In this document: piece by piece, positions 18,805 to 28,125 of the stretch
Numbering within the stretch: the first letter of the stretch is position 1
Layout: each line of letters opens with the position of its first letter
DNA from: an uncultured Lachnospiraceae bacterium
GTDB lineage: Bacteria > Bacillota > Clostridia > Lachnospirales > Lachnospiraceae
Length of the DNA stretch: 64,000 nucleotides
Direction of reading: 5' to 3'
Assembly: GCA_910588965.1 (NCBI GenBank)
Contig: CAJUSO010000001.1
Location: 62,001 to 126,000, forward strand
Position numbers and translations under genes: made by a program
The notes under the pieces: generated by a model
Database searches by the model: none
What the model was told of the DNA's origin: nothing
What the model saw: the letters and a program-made list of their open reading frames with translations, nothing else

Positions 18805-19890
18805 TTAGCTTGGGATCCCAGCGTCCAGGCCGCTGTGGTAGGAATGGTTCCCCAACAGCCTAAGCAGCCGGTTCCGGTAAACCAGCTCTTTTGGGTGGCT
18901 TGAAATGGAGGGGGTTCCCTGCCGTTTTGTCCCAGGCTTTCCCGCCGGCGCCTGGAATGGCGTGCCATAAAGCTGTTCCAGGCGTGACAGGGTTTCCAGA
19001 TACCGCTGCTGTGCCAGCCCCATCATCTCAAAGAAATTTTTATGGGAAACAAGGGACGCATCCCAAGGGTTTTTCCATTCTTTTTTCCGGAGGTTCAGGG
19101 GATCTGTATGGACGGTCTGCGTGTCGCTGGGAATCATCGTGGAGAGCATGGGATGCCCCAAAAGCAGTTTTTCCAGCCCTTCCGTTATTTGTTTCTTCTT
19201 TCCGGTAGGGTCATGGAAAAACCTTGTCCCAAGCTGGATGGAATGGATGGCGGCGTGCATGGTGATATGGAAGACACCCAGCCGTGGGAATGTTTTCCCA
19301 TAAACATAGGATAAGATAGCGGCGATGGTATGCGCCTGCCGCCTAGTCAGGGCGATGGTGGCGTCCTGGCGGAAGCCAGAGGGGAGGCAATGCCGATAAT
19401 GCCTCAGCAGTTCTTTATCAATATCCGTTTCCAGGCTCATATGCCTGCCATAGTAACGGTTGTTCTTTTCCTGGAAACCCGTCTTCCAGTAAATATAGGG
19501 ATGGCATTGGGTATCCAGGCAGTAATGCCCCAAAAACCCTGCAATATATGCCTCTGCAATCCGCAGTTCTTCTGTCTTTACGAAATGTTTCCGGTTCCCT
19601 AAGCTGGCGAAAGAGAATACCTCCGGTTTCTCCCGCAGCCCATTTTGGAATAGTTTCCGGCTGTCCAGGAGGTGGCGCAGGAATTTGCCGGTGCTTTCCG
19701 TATGGGCAATCGAGCCAATATTGTGCCTGCGGATGGTATAGGAAGGCAGGAAATAGAAAAATAAATCCGGCCCCTGCAGCCCCAGGCTGTAAGCCGCATG
19801 GTGCTCCCGTATGGTTTCCTTTAATTCAGAACGTTTTAATTCTTGAAAAGCATTCAGGCCAAATAAATAATGTGTGGTAAATCCAGGCAT
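18805..19890 (-). CDS. Zinc-dependent phospholipase C family protein
   Basis: 361 residues, helical and rich in histidine and aspartate, matching the zinc-dependent phospholipase C-like family common in Lachnospiraceae. The start MPGFTTHYLFG, SLGLQGPDLFFY, a HNIGSIAH segment and FLGHYCLDTQCHPY are typical metal-binding-looking blocks. No signal peptide is present, unlike secreted clostridial alpha-toxins, so it is not predicted to be a toxin. The natural substrate is unknown. It starts with AAGGAGG upstream and lies 19 bp downstream of the polysaccharide deacetylase gene on the same strand, suggesting a two-gene operon. Confidence 0.85.
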   Translation of the reverse strand: MPGFTTHYLFGLNAFQELKRSELKETIREHHAAYSLGLQGPDLFFYFLPSYTIRRHNIGSIAHTESTGKFLRHLLDSRKLFQNGLREKPEVFSFASLGNRKHFVKTEELRIAEAYIAGFLGHYCLDTQCHPYIYWKTGFQEKNNRYYGRHMSLETDIDKELLRHYRHCLPSGFRQDATIALTRRQAHTIAAILSYVYGKTFPRLGVFHITMHAAIHSIQLGTRFFHDPTGKKKQITEGLEKLLLGHPMLSTMIPSDTQTVHTDPLNLRKKEWKNPWDASLVSHKNFFEMMGLAQQRYLETLSRLEQLYGTPFQAPAGKPGTKRQGTPSISSHPKELVYRNRLLRLLGNHSYHSGLDAGIPS

Positions 19891-19909
19891 GGCGTCCTCC
19901 TTTTTCTAT

Positions 19910-20947
19910 TTAATCCCCATGTGTCCCTTTGCGGAACTGGACCGGCTCCACATGGTTGTCCAAAGAGCGGAATTCGTACCCTTCCCCTGACAGGTATTCC
20001 AGCACAGAGGGCAGGGCTGCCAAGGTGGCGTCCTTCCCAGACCCATCATGCATCAGCACAACCGGGAGGTCTACCGTCCCGACCCGGGAACAGACGTTGT
20101 CAATGATATTCTGCGTGGTTGTGAGGTTGCTGCCGTCCCCGGAACTGACGCTCCAGTCAAAATAAGTAAATCCCCGCCGCTCCATTTCTGCGATAATCTG
20201 GCGCCCGACATAAGAAGACCCGTTGTTGCTCCCACCGGGAAAGCGGAACAGGGAGGGGGTATATCCCGTTTTTTCCTTTACCCAGTCGTATACCTTTTCA
20301 TAATCTGCCAAAAAAGCGTCCACGGAACGGTAAATCTCATTATAATCATGGCTGTAAGAATGGAGGGCCAGGACGTGTCCCCGTTCCACAATGTCCGATA
20401 AATATGCTTCATATTCTTCATTATTTTTCTGTACCACAAAAAAAGTTGCCTTGGCATTGTATTGATCCAAAAGGTCCAGTACCTTGGGGGTCAGGGAAGA
20501 AGGCCCGTCGTCAAAGGTCAGGTAAACATACTTGGCGCCGTTTTTCGGCCGTTCCTCTTCGGAGGCGGCATATAAGTTCGGGTACGCGTCGCTGTCCGGG
20601 TCATATTCCCAGGAATCCCCCTCGCCCTCGCTATCGGTACTGTCCGTCAAAGACTGGATCTGGTCTGATAATTGGGAAATATAATCCTTCTGCCCAGCCA
20701 TATATTTTTCCTGTTCCTCCAGCTTGGAGGTATTTTCTTTTAATTTGGAAGAAGTTTCCTCCAGCTTGGAGGCAGAGTTTTTTAACTGGCTGTTTAAATC
20801 AGAATTGTCCTCCTTCAGATGGAAGGCTTCCGTTTCTAATTTGCGGAAACGGGTATCCAAGCTGGCATATAAATACCCCAATATGGCACAGGCAGCGAGG
20901 AGGACGGCGGCACATGCAAGGGGGATGATAAATGTTTTTTTCTTCAT
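19910..20947 (-). CDS. Membrane-anchored polysaccharide deacetylase
   Basis: 345 residues. A single N-terminal transmembrane helix (about 5-28) is followed by a coiled coil (about 33-95, repeated K-L-E-E-x-S-S-K-L units), an acidic Ser/Asp/Glu linker, and a NodB-type deacetylase domain from about residue 140 to the end. YLTFDDGPS gives the first catalytic Asp and the metal Asp, and HSYSHDY the metal histidines. The fold acts on N-acetylglucosamine polymers, so peptidoglycan deacetylation outside the membrane is the likely role, which often confers lysozyme resistance. The ATG at 20947 follows AAGGAGA. A minus-strand promoter is at 21097-21125. Confidence 0.9.
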   Translation of the reverse strand: MKKKTFIIPLACAAVLLAACAILGYLYASLDTRFRKLETEAFHLKEDNSDLNSQLKNSASKLEETSSKLKENTSKLEEQEKYMAGQKDYISQLSDQIQSLTDSTDSEGEGDSWEYDPDSDAYPNLYAASEEERPKNGAKYVYLTFDDGPSSLTPKVLDLLDQYNAKATFFVVQKNNEEYEAYLSDIVERGHVLALHSYSHDYNEIYRSVDAFLADYEKVYDWVKEKTGYTPSLFRFPGGSNNGSSYVGRQIIAEMERRGFTYFDWSVSSGDGSNLTTTQNIIDNVCSRVGTVDLPVVLMHDGSGKDATLAALPSVLEYLSGEGYEFRSLDNHVEPVQFRKGTHGD

Positions 20948-21096
20948 CGTAAGTTCTCCTTATGTAAATTTTGGTGCAATGCCTGATAATGGCAGGCAAA
21001 AGCCTGCCTCTGGATCCGAACGGATGGGGACTTTCCTCCCAGGTGGGATTTTGTATAATAGTGTATGCCATTATCAGATACATATACCCGCATTCT

Positions 21097-21125
21097 AGTA
21101 TAACGAAAAGGTTTGGCGCAGACAA
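21097..21125 (-). promoter_or_regulatory. Promoter for the deacetylase/phospholipase C operon
   Basis: On the minus strand TTGTCT, 17 nt, TATACT (4/6 and 5/6), leaving a leader of roughly 140 nt before the deacetylase start. The -35 box lies inside the left copy of a 26-bp direct repeat. Confidence 0.5.
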
Positions 21126-21204
21126 GCATTTAAAAAAATTTTAAGAAAATCATTACGAAAACCATGTTATGATGGAAGCGAAAAGGTTTGGCACACATAG
21201 GCAT
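21104..21204. repeat. Two 26-bp direct repeats between the deacetylase and sigma-factor genes
   Basis: Copies at 21104-21129 and 21179-21204 match at 22 of 26 positions and share the core CGAAAAGGTTTGGC. They are 75 bp apart. The first overlaps the deacetylase promoter; the second lies upstream of the sigma gene. Together with the following TGTTATGATGGAA and TGTTGTGATGGAA motifs they look like a locally duplicated control region. The rest of 20948-21349 shows no gene. Confidence 0.6.
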
Positions 21205-21349
21205 CCGTGTTGTGATGGAACGGTAAAGGATAGGAAACAGAAAATTTGGAAAACTTTTTGGAAACGGATAGGATCATAGGCCCTCTAGGCGTAATAATAA
21301 GTGTAGCTGCAAAACAGGCCGGTGCACAGGACTGAAGAAGAGGATAAGG

Positions 21350-21907
21350 ATGGAAATTGGAGAAAAAAATTATATTCAGCAATTACAATTGCATAATGAA
21401 AAGGCGCTCCTTTATGTAATCAATCAATATGGCGGCCTGCTGATGGCAGTCATCCGCAAGCACCTGTCCCGCCTGCCAGAACGGCAGGAGGAGTGTTTCG
21501 ATGATGTGCTGCTGAAAATCTGGCAGAATATTTCCAGCTTCGATGAAAGCAAGAATACCTTTAAAAACTGGGCGGCAGCCATTGCAAGATACCGGGCAAT
21601 TGATTACCTCCGCCAATACCAGAGGGAGTTGGAGACGGTAAACATAGAAGATACCACAATCGCCCAGGAAGATGCACAGCTTGCCCGAATGATAGAAAAA
21701 GAGATATCAGAGGAAGTGGAAAAAATGCTGGGATGCCTAAAGCCTTCCGACCGGGAATTGTTCCTGAAGCTATATGTGGAAGAAAAGACCATGGATCAGG
21801 TCAGCCAGGAGACGGGGCTTAGGAAAGAGGTAATTTATAACCGCCTGTCCCGTGGGAAGCATAAAATCCGCAGGCAGTACCGGATGGAGCGGCGGTCCAT
21901 CACCTGA
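21350..21907 (+). CDS. Sigma-70 family RNA polymerase sigma factor
   Basis: 185-residue ECF-sized sigma factor. Region 2 is at about residues 15-85, with the YRAIDYLRQYQRE promoter-melting/recognition helix. Region 4 is at about 125-180, with a helix-turn-helix in MDQVSQETGLRKEVIYNRLSRG. It would direct RNA polymerase to a small regulon. The partner gene follows after 28 bp, forming the sigma plus DUF4179 pair frequent in Clostridia. Its own target promoter may lie in the repeat-containing region just upstream, since such factors are often autoregulated; that is inference. Confidence 0.9.
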   Translation: MEIGEKNYIQQLQLHNEKALLYVINQYGGLLMAVIRKHLSRLPERQEECFDDVLLKIWQNISSFDESKNTFKNWAAAIARYRAIDYLRQYQRELETVNIEDTTIAQEDAQLARMIEKEISEEVEKMLGCLKPSDRELFLKLYVEEKTMDQVSQETGLRKEVIYNRLSRGKHKIRRQYRMERRSIT

Positions 21908-21935
21908 ATGATAGATGCATAGAACGGAGGTAGGC

Positions 21936-23141
21936 ATGGGAAAGAATATTTATGGGTTACTGAATGAAGTAGAGACGGATTTTACAGAATATGAAGAACT
22001 AGAATTATCCTCCCAGGAATTGGAACAGCATAAACAGCGGATTATGATGGAGGTAAAAGGCATGGAAAACAGGTTAAGCAAAGACAGCAACCGCGCCCAC
22101 AGACAGGGCAGAAGGAAAAGCAAGGTTTGGATGAAGGCAGCAGGCGTGGCGGCAGCCTGCGTAATCGCCATCGGCGGCGCAGCAGCAGCCAACCCAGTCC
22201 TGGCAAAAGAACTTTTCAGCGATGTGTTCGGAAAATTGATCCAAAACGCCCAGGGCGAGAAATACGAGAAAGAAGAAACAGAAATGTTCACCAAGATTGG
22301 GGAAAATGCCATTGCAGTCCAGTCTGAGGTGGAAAGCCGCCAGGATGAGGAGGGATTTATCACAACAGCAGAGAGTAACGGCGTATCCGTATCTGTATCA
22401 GATATATACTGCGACGGCTATGTCCTCTATTTTACAGCCACCCTGCAGACTGAAAACGAGGATTTAAACCAGGCGGACGGCATCGTGCTGGAGGCAAAAG
22501 ACGGCAGGAGCGCCGGGATTACATTAGAAGGGATTGAGATGGAAGGCTACAGCACCCGGCCATTTGAGAAATCAGAGGACGGCACATTTGTGGTAGCAAA
22601 CCAGATAGATTTGCTGAATCCTACAGATATGAACCTCCAGGCGGTAGATCTGAAGCTGGGGGAGAAGGATTCCATCGTTGTGGATTGGAATGTATGGAAC
22701 CTGATTGGCTATCACTGGGACCAGTGGGGGAGCAATGGGGATTATGAGCCCACAGGAAGAGTGGACGGCGAGTGGCATGTAAGGTTCCCCGTAACCATCG
22801 ACAAATCCGTAAATGAAACCTTTGCTATCAATCAGGAACAGAATGGCATTACAGTAAAGAGCGGGATAAAGACAAAAGCCGGGCTGGTTCTGGAAGTGGA
22901 ACTGCCAGACTTCCGGCAGGAGCCTTACAACGACCCCTATAACGACCCAGACTTGGCAATCTGTGACGCCCAGGGCAATGCCCTCCAGTGGATGAACCAA
23001 AAATCCGACCTGCACGAAGACGGCACTTCAACCATGCAGATTATGGTCCTGTATGACGGGCAGGAAGACTTGTCCTTCCACGTAACTACCAAGGATGAAG
23101 AGCCAGTAAGCCTGGCAGAGATAGGATTCCAGGTGCCCTAG
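21936..23141 (+). CDS. DUF4179 domain protein, likely partner of the upstream sigma factor
   Basis: 401 residues. A cytoplasmic N-terminus of about 60 residues is followed by one transmembrane helix (about 66-86, Ala-rich) and a large extracytoplasmic part of about 300 residues containing the DUF4179 region and beta-rich segments with many Trp, Tyr and Asp. The topology and pairing with a sigma factor suggest a membrane anti-sigma or sensor role; that is the usual reading for the family but is unproven. The ATG at 21936 was chosen because of the CGGAGG just upstream; an ATG seven codons earlier has no site. Transcription should end at the strong terminator at 23230-23285. Confidence 0.85.
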   Translation: MGKNIYGLLNEVETDFTEYEELELSSQELEQHKQRIMMEVKGMENRLSKDSNRAHRQGRRKSKVWMKAAGVAAACVIAIGGAAAANPVLAKELFSDVFGKLIQNAQGEKYEKEETEMFTKIGENAIAVQSEVESRQDEEGFITTAESNGVSVSVSDIYCDGYVLYFTATLQTENEDLNQADGIVLEAKDGRSAGITLEGIEMEGYSTRPFEKSEDGTFVVANQIDLLNPTDMNLQAVDLKLGEKDSIVVDWNVWNLIGYHWDQWGSNGDYEPTGRVDGEWHVRFPVTIDKSVNETFAINQEQNGITVKSGIKTKAGLVLEVELPDFRQEPYNDPYNDPDLAICDAQGNALQWMNQKSDLHEDGTSTMQIMVLYDGQEDLSFHVTTKDEEPVSLAEIGFQVP

Positions 23142-23229
23142 GACGATAGGGCAAAGGAGGCAAAGAAAGTAAAGAAGGTAAAGAGGACAAAGAAGGCAAT
23201 GTAGGATAGGTTGTGTTTCGTAATAGATG

Positions 23230-23285
23230 CCCCTTTTTCGGTAAGGATAAGGATAGGAAAATCCTTACCGAAAAGGGGGATTTTT
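23230..23285 (+). terminator. Strong rho-independent terminator
   Basis: An 18- to 19-bp stem (23230-23248 with 23261-23279, one bulged T) encloses a 12-nt loop and is followed by T5. It closes the sigma/DUF4179 operon and marks the right end of the GC-richer backbone block. Confidence 0.9.
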
Positions 23286-23621
23286 ATGGCAGCTGAAAAG
23301 GAGCGGTTTCATTGGCCTAGTTCTCATAATAGCATTACGCCAGGCCTTGGCGGGGCAGGCGCTGCGTTGCTAGGCGCCGGTGGAGAAGCCCTTTGGTTAT
23401 CTGTTGGCGGATGGAATTCGTTTGCTTATGCTAAAATACATATAGGATGCACTTGAATTAAAATCAATCATCTACTTCCTTTTTTCCGGCCTCATTTTTA
23501 TTCCTTATAAGTTGGCTCCATCTAAATTTTCCTTTGCTTTTTCCGATTGATTCCTCACCTTCCAAAGGCTATCATATGGCTGTATAATTGAATAGGAAGT
23601 TTGATAGATGTAAGTGGTCTT
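23286..23621. other. Intergenic region at the start of the AT-rich island
   Basis: A short Gly/Ala-rich frame begins with an ATG directly after the terminator T-tract (23286) but has no ribosome-binding site and no recognisable similarity. Base composition drops here toward AT. Confidence 0.4.
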
Positions 23622-23822
23622 TTAAATGTATTCTCCGCATTTCGGGAATTTTTCAAATGGCATTCTCACAGTTTCAATTTCCCTCTGAAATGTCCATCCG
23701 CGTTCGTTATAATATCTTTGTCTTTCATACGGTAACATATCCTTTGTAGTATTATACTTATATTCTTTCAACTTATGGATATTATCAATAGTAAAATCTG
23801 GGTTAAGAATCAGTTTTTCCAT
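23622..23822 (-). CDS. Small hypothetical protein downstream of the PIN toxin remnant
   Basis: 66 residues, charged, beginning MEKLILNPDFTIDNIHKLKEY and rich in Tyr, Arg, Glu and Lys. I recognise the sequence type as a small hypothetical protein recurrent in Lachnospiraceae, without known function. It starts 7 bp after the stop of the decayed PIN-domain gene on the same strand, so it was probably translated together with that toxin-antitoxin unit. It might be a third component or an unrelated antitoxin-like protein. No promoter of its own is evident. Confidence 0.55.
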   Translation of the reverse strand: MEKLILNPDFTIDNIHKLKEYKYNTTKDMLPYERQRYYNERGWTFQREIETVRMPFEKFPKCGEYI

Positions 23823-23828
23823 TTATTA

Positions 23829-24240
23829 TCACTTAAATTCATCTAGTGTAATGCATTTTATCTCCCTGAATTGTCTTAATTGCATATCATTTGTCAAGAA
23901 CCAATCACATCCTGTAACCCAGGCTGTTGCAAGCTGTAATGCGTCCATTGTTTTAAAAAATTTATACTCAGCCCTAATTTGTACTGCTTTATCTGTATTC
24001 TCTCATTAATGGCTTTAACCTGTATGTCCATCACATCAATGAAAGTATAAGATCCATTTATCAGTTTCAAATCCACCTGTTTATATATGGATATGTCAGA
24101 TATTCTGTTACCGTGATAGATGACGTGACATAATCGCATACTGTATAATTCTCTCCGAAATATACCATATGGGGATAGTACAATTCACTTTTCAGTAAGT
24201 AATATATCAATGGCGATGTGTCCAAAAAAATTGTTTTAAA
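23829..24240 (-). pseudogene. Frameshifted PIN-domain (VapC-like) toxin
   Basis: Minus-strand translation gives PIN-domain pieces in three frames. First comes FLDTSPLIYYLLKSEL with the first catalytic Asp, then CDYVTSSITVTEYLTYPYIN; next FIDVMDIQVKAINE; then VQIRAEYKFFKTMDALQLATAW and VTGCDWFLTNDMQL with the later catalytic Asp residues. Two frame disruptions (near 24068 and 23998) separate the pieces. No start codon is found after an in-frame stop just upstream. PIN toxins cleave RNA; this one cannot be made intact. Its antitoxin-like partner immediately upstream still looks whole. Confidence 0.8.
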
Positions 24241-24484
24241 ACCTGTTATCCCTTAACCCCTTTATATAGCTTTCTATTTCTTCTGCACTTCTCCCCGTTA
24301 GCATAACATGTGCCTTTGAATCAATGATTCTTTTCCCCTTCTCTGCTCTTGATTCTATCTTCTGCGTATTGATTTTATCCAAAATTGTAATAATTACTTC
24401 ATCACCAATATTGAGATTCTTGCGGTCATCTTCATATATCACAATCTGCTCTCCATCGTAATAACCTTTCACTGATACCAACAT
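24236..24484 (-). CDS. Probable antitoxin partner of the PIN toxin
   Basis: 82 residues. The N-terminal half (VSVKGYYDGEQIVIYEDD, then IGDEVIITILD) is a small beta-rich module of the type found in VapB/DUF104-like antitoxins. The C-terminal half (KRIIDSKAHVMLTGRSAEEI...YIKGLR) is helical and would wrap the toxin. The ATG at 24484 follows AGGAGG at 8 nt. A longer frame to 24565 lacks a site. The stop abuts the PIN remnant, the standard antitoxin-toxin order. With its toxin broken, it is probably a relic. Confidence 0.65.
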   Translation of the reverse strand: MLVSVKGYYDGEQIVIYEDDRKNLNIGDEVIITILDKINTQKIESRAEKGKRIIDSKAHVMLTGRSAEEIESYIKGLRDNRF

Positions 24485-24589
24485 AATATATCCTCCTATC
24501 CTGTGAATACAATAAGTTCCTATTTCTTTGTGATGAATTATAACATTCCCTTCACCAACATACAATCAGCACCAGCAGATTTCTCCATG

Positions 24590-25105
24590 GGTGCCGATTC
24601 CCATTACATCATTTTTTCCGATATTCCCTGCACAATTCCCTGCGCTATGCTTCCCAGGTTGGAGTTTGGGCACAGATACTTTGCCCGGTGTTTGGCTGCC
24701 TCATATCTATCCTTGTGTGTGGGTAAGCTAAACTTATAGATTGGGACGCTACCGTCATCAGCCGGATTGCAATGGGAGATGGGATTCCCAATAGGAATGC
24801 TATTTTTTTGGTTACCACCGCTACATGTATGTGGCTTCGGTTCCTACAGTGTTCTTCCTGTATTTCCTCTTTTAGAATGGGCCTTCCATCATGATATGCT
24901 TTCCTTCCTCCAATCTTTTTTCACTATGAAAGCGTATCTTCCGCAGTTGCGCATAGAAAAACTCCTTCTGGATTCCGCCCACGGCGCTTATGCTGTCTAT
25001 GAATACTGCAGATGGGAAAACATCACCCTTTTTATCGACCTGAATCCCGATGTCCAAAGTGAGGCAGCAGCCCTTCCCAAATTGGAAAACATAAAAGAAA
25101 TATAG
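24590..25105 (+). pseudogene. Decayed DDE transposase fragment
   Basis: Pieces of one transposase appear in different frames. In one, ECYFFGYHRYMYVAS is preceded by QPDCNGRWDSQ and a stop. In another, HHDMLSFLQSFFTMKAYLP and LLLDSAHGAYAVYEYC are followed by FIDLNP, the block with the second catalytic Asp of IS4/IS1182-like DDE transposases. Several frameshifts and stops are present, and neither terminal inverted repeat can be placed. The boundaries given are approximate. Confidence 0.65.
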
Positions 25106-25129
25106 GGGAAGAAATATTCTTACGGCTTC

Positions 25130-25660
25130 AGTAGTGGGGAAAACAACTGGAAGGCTTCGGTTCCTTCTTCTCGATGGAAATTACGGATGGCGCTAAAGCT
25201 TGGATTATCCATGCTGCCTGCCAACGTCCGACAGATTTTGGCTACGCCCAGGAACTGTGTAGGCTTAAAAATCTCCACCAATATATACAGGGACATGCCG
25301 CGCAAGCAGGGTTTCCGCGCCTGGAAGCCATTACAAAGGCCAGGGTGGGGCAAATACTGAAAGCATCTGAAATAAAGCCTTTTAATATCAGATATCACTG
25401 TGAAAAAAGAGACCCCCTGTTTGAAACAAAAATGCGGAGCATGCTGCTTGTTTACAAGCAGGTGGAACTGCAGTTTGATGGATTTTGTGAAATTATTGTG
25501 CCGGATGACTATAAACTCACAATCACTATCTCCTATGACGAAAAGCCAGGAATCCAGGCTGTTGCGGACACTTCGGATGACCTGCGCCTGAAAAAATGGT
25601 ACGGAGAAGTTTCCCGTGATTATGAATATAAAAGGCTGGGTACTGGATTTGGTTATCATA
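25130..25660 (+). pseudogene. Decayed IS630-family transposase fragment
   Basis: A frame from about 25174 to 25650 reads as the N-terminal and central part of an IS630-type transposase. It has a helix-turn-helix-like segment ending ITKARVGQILKASEIKP, then ITISYDEKPGIQAVADTS with the first catalytic Asp, and SRDYEYKRLGT. The C-terminal half with the remaining catalytic residues is missing after about 25655. No intact copy or ends are visible. It directly follows a fragment of an unrelated transposase. Confidence 0.75.
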
Positions 25661-26039
25661 GTTCGCTTAATCGTGGCATTTGCCCCTAAAACCCCTTACC
25701 CAGAATAGTATTTTCTTCTCTGCTCGAATTGCTATGACATATAATTTTCTTTCAATACAAAGATATTCTGGTGGTGAGGTTTCTGTGTGTAACAAGAAAA
25801 GAGAGAATTATGTGTGGTTCCATGCAAAGCAAAGAAGGGCAGCATTTCTTTTGTGGAACGGTTATATTTCCTTTGGAAAAATGACAGGGCTGCTGGCGGC
25901 GTATGGCTGTAGAATCTGGCATTCTCCGCAGGATGTTTTATCTATACAGAGAGGGGGGGTGTCTATACCAAACTCTTTTTTGGAGAGGGGGAGATTTTGC
26001 TAAAGATGTCTCATTCTCTAATTATTTTTTGGATTAATT

Positions 26040-26562
26040 GTTGTAGGCTTTGGCTATGATGATGGCTTGTTTTATGATATCTTTTTCAAATTAAGTATTG
26101 CAACTTTTACATATAAAAACAATCTGCGATTCTACTAGCGCCGCCAGCTGGTTCATGTTAGAACGCAAATTGTATAGTGCAGGCGATATAAATGGCCTTA
26201 AAACAGGTGGCATTATTTCTTATACTTCACCGCTTTATGGCTCATTGCCAGGAGAAGCATAGATGCGTATTTTTTCACATAGAACAGGATTCCATTTATG
26301 GAAATATCCAATCCGAATGGTGCATTCCTGTATTTCTGCTCCTGATAGTATAAATACATAGGATGTATCAGAGACATCTGTAGGGTAGGTATTTTCTCCT
26401 AAGTGGTTTCAAGGCGGGTTATCCTTATACGGTGGAACGGATAATAATATTTTGCCTTAATATTGCTGTGGCACTGCATCGGGTGACAACGTTTATGCTT
26501 ACTGTGCAGTTCCGATATATTCTGGTTTGGGCGGTTTTCCGTATGGTGGTATTAAAAATTGA
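26040..26562 (+). pseudogene. Decayed coding remnant, unknown
   Basis: Coding-like stretches appear in changing frames: FGYDDGLFYDIFFKLSIATF, then ASWFMLERKLYSAGDING with LKTGGIISYTSPLYGSLPGEA, and near the end GTASGDNVYAYCAVPIYSG to a stop at 26562. Stops interrupt all frames. I do not recognise the parent protein. The neighbouring stretch 25661-26039 contains one open frame with no recognisable content. Confidence 0.35.
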
Positions 26563-26733
26563 AACTTAACATTTGATACTTTTGATAGAAATATACTCTA
26601 TTGCCCTCGCATTTCGACATATCAGTAAACATATGTATTATTTGCCGTTTATGTTTATCGAAAACTAAAGTTATAGGAGGCACTAATGACAAAAACATAA
26701 TTTTTTAGCAATTTCAGGTGTAGGAACCTTATG

Positions 26734-28047
26734 TCAATGTGGGCAAATGCTCCAACTTTCAGTATAATATAAGTTGTAATTAACAACTTTTCCACATAAC
26801 GTACATCTTTCGGCATGGTAGTGCTCTATTTTACAGCTGTTATTCTGTTTTGTATGTGCTTCCCGCGTTCCGAAAATAAAAAGATGGGTGCAAATAATAT
26901 CTGTTCCGACTTCTTTGCAAGGATATAAATTTTTATTTCCATCAATAAAAAAGTCTTCATAAAATGTATTTGAAGGAGTTACAGTTTCTAATAGGAAATC
27001 TTCTTCAGAGTCAAAGGAGAAATCCTCGTTGTTTTCTACCTGCATTTCATTTGCATCAGCATATACAAATGAAAGACCAATACCAAAGCACAACATAATA
27101 TTTCCGATAATTACTGCCATAGCAAATTTGCGTTTTTTACATTTCATAATATTGTCAATTCTTCTTTTTATTTGCTTAGTTTTGTTTCCACTAAAGTTTA
27201 GTGTGAATAAATCTGATAATAAGTTCTTTTTTCGTGATAGTTCTATGAGGAGTTGACAGTAAGCAAATTTGTTCAATTCAGGTAATTTTTCTAGTGCAGT
27301 TTCGTCACTGTACATTTCATTTGCGATTTTAAGGATACATAATAATATATAACTAAAAATATTAAACCAATGTAGGGCTAAAATTATACAGGTAATAAGA
27401 TTAAAGAAACCATCCTTATGCTTAATATGGACAAATTCATGTCCTAAAACCATTTGCAAAGAATCTTTGTATTTCGGCAAAGTTTTAGGAATTACTACAA
27501 CTGGATGAATAATACCAGTGGTAAACGGTATAGATGTATTGGAAGATTTTATAAACTTAATTTCTTGTTTTATGCCTATCCGCTGTTTTGTTTCATTAAA
27601 TAATAGTATTTCTTTCTTTGATAGGGGCAAACTTGTTTGGTTTTTAATAATCCGTTTTAATTTTAGATAGTGACGTAATTGGAATAAAATGCAAAGGAAA
27701 GATATACATGCCATGCATACTATATAAAATAAAAGCGTTTTTTCAAAGATTGAAAAAATTATTGTATTTTTTGAACGTATTATCATATGAGTTGTATCAA
27801 TGTTTCCCTCGATATTTTTAGCCAGTGCAGAAGGCATTATTCCTGTATTTCTAAATAATTTGAAAAAAAGGTTGCGACAAATAGGAAGAGGAATTAAAAA
27901 AAATGGGATTGCCATTAAGATTAAATTTCTCAGCCATTTTGCTTTAAATTCTAAGAAATATATCCAATATGTAATAAACCATAAAAGAAAAATTACAGTT
28001 CCTGATAGAGACATAACTAAAATAACATTTCTAATTTTACTCACCAT
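26734..28047 (-). CDS. BlaR1-like M56 family membrane metallopeptidase (copy A)
   Basis: 437 residues. Several N-terminal transmembrane helices precede the M56 zinc-peptidase domain, with HEFVHIKHKD (H203, E204, H207) and the later EMYSDETALE glutamate. A further transmembrane helix is near residue 300, followed by an extracytoplasmic tail. In BlaR1/MecR1 signalling such proteases lead to cleavage of the BlaI repressor. Here the tail is not a penicillin-binding domain: it is about 110 residues, acidic at first, ending in a Cys/His-rich C-x2-C type pattern (C-T-L-C-G ... C-P-H). The start at 28047 aligns with copy B; a longer frame reaches 28113. It follows blaI by 78 bp in the same operon and is clearly paralogous to copy B. 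Confidence 0.85.
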   Translation of the reverse strand: MVSKIRNVILVMSLSGTVIFLLWFITYWIYFLEFKAKWLRNLILMAIPFFLIPLPICRNLFFKLFRNTGIMPSALAKNIEGNIDTTHMIIRSKNTIIFSIFEKTLLFYIVCMACISFLCILFQLRHYLKLKRIIKNQTSLPLSKKEILLFNETKQRIGIKQEIKFIKSSNTSIPFTTGIIHPVVVIPKTLPKYKDSLQMVLGHEFVHIKHKDGFFNLITCIILALHWFNIFSYILLCILKIANEMYSDETALEKLPELNKFAYCQLLIELSRKKNLLSDLFTLNFSGNKTKQIKRRIDNIMKCKKRKFAMAVIIGNIMLCFGIGLSFVYADANEMQVENNEDFSFDSEEDFLLETVTPSNTFYEDFFIDGNKNLYPCKEVGTDIICTHLFIFGTREAHTKQNNSCKIEHYHAERCTLCGKVVNYNLYYTESWSICPH

Positions 28048-28125
28048 CCTTACTATAAAAAATACTTTTTTAAAAAACCCTAATGGTATTTGACGGCGAT
28101 ATATCAAAACCATTAGGGCTTAATA

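Noticed and set aside
23211..23456. 81-codon frame over the terminator
   Set aside because: It runs through a strong hairpin terminator and has no ribosome-binding site.
25680..26003. 107-codon open frame
   Set aside because: No ribosome-binding site, no recognisable domain, and it lies within a zone of decayed genes.
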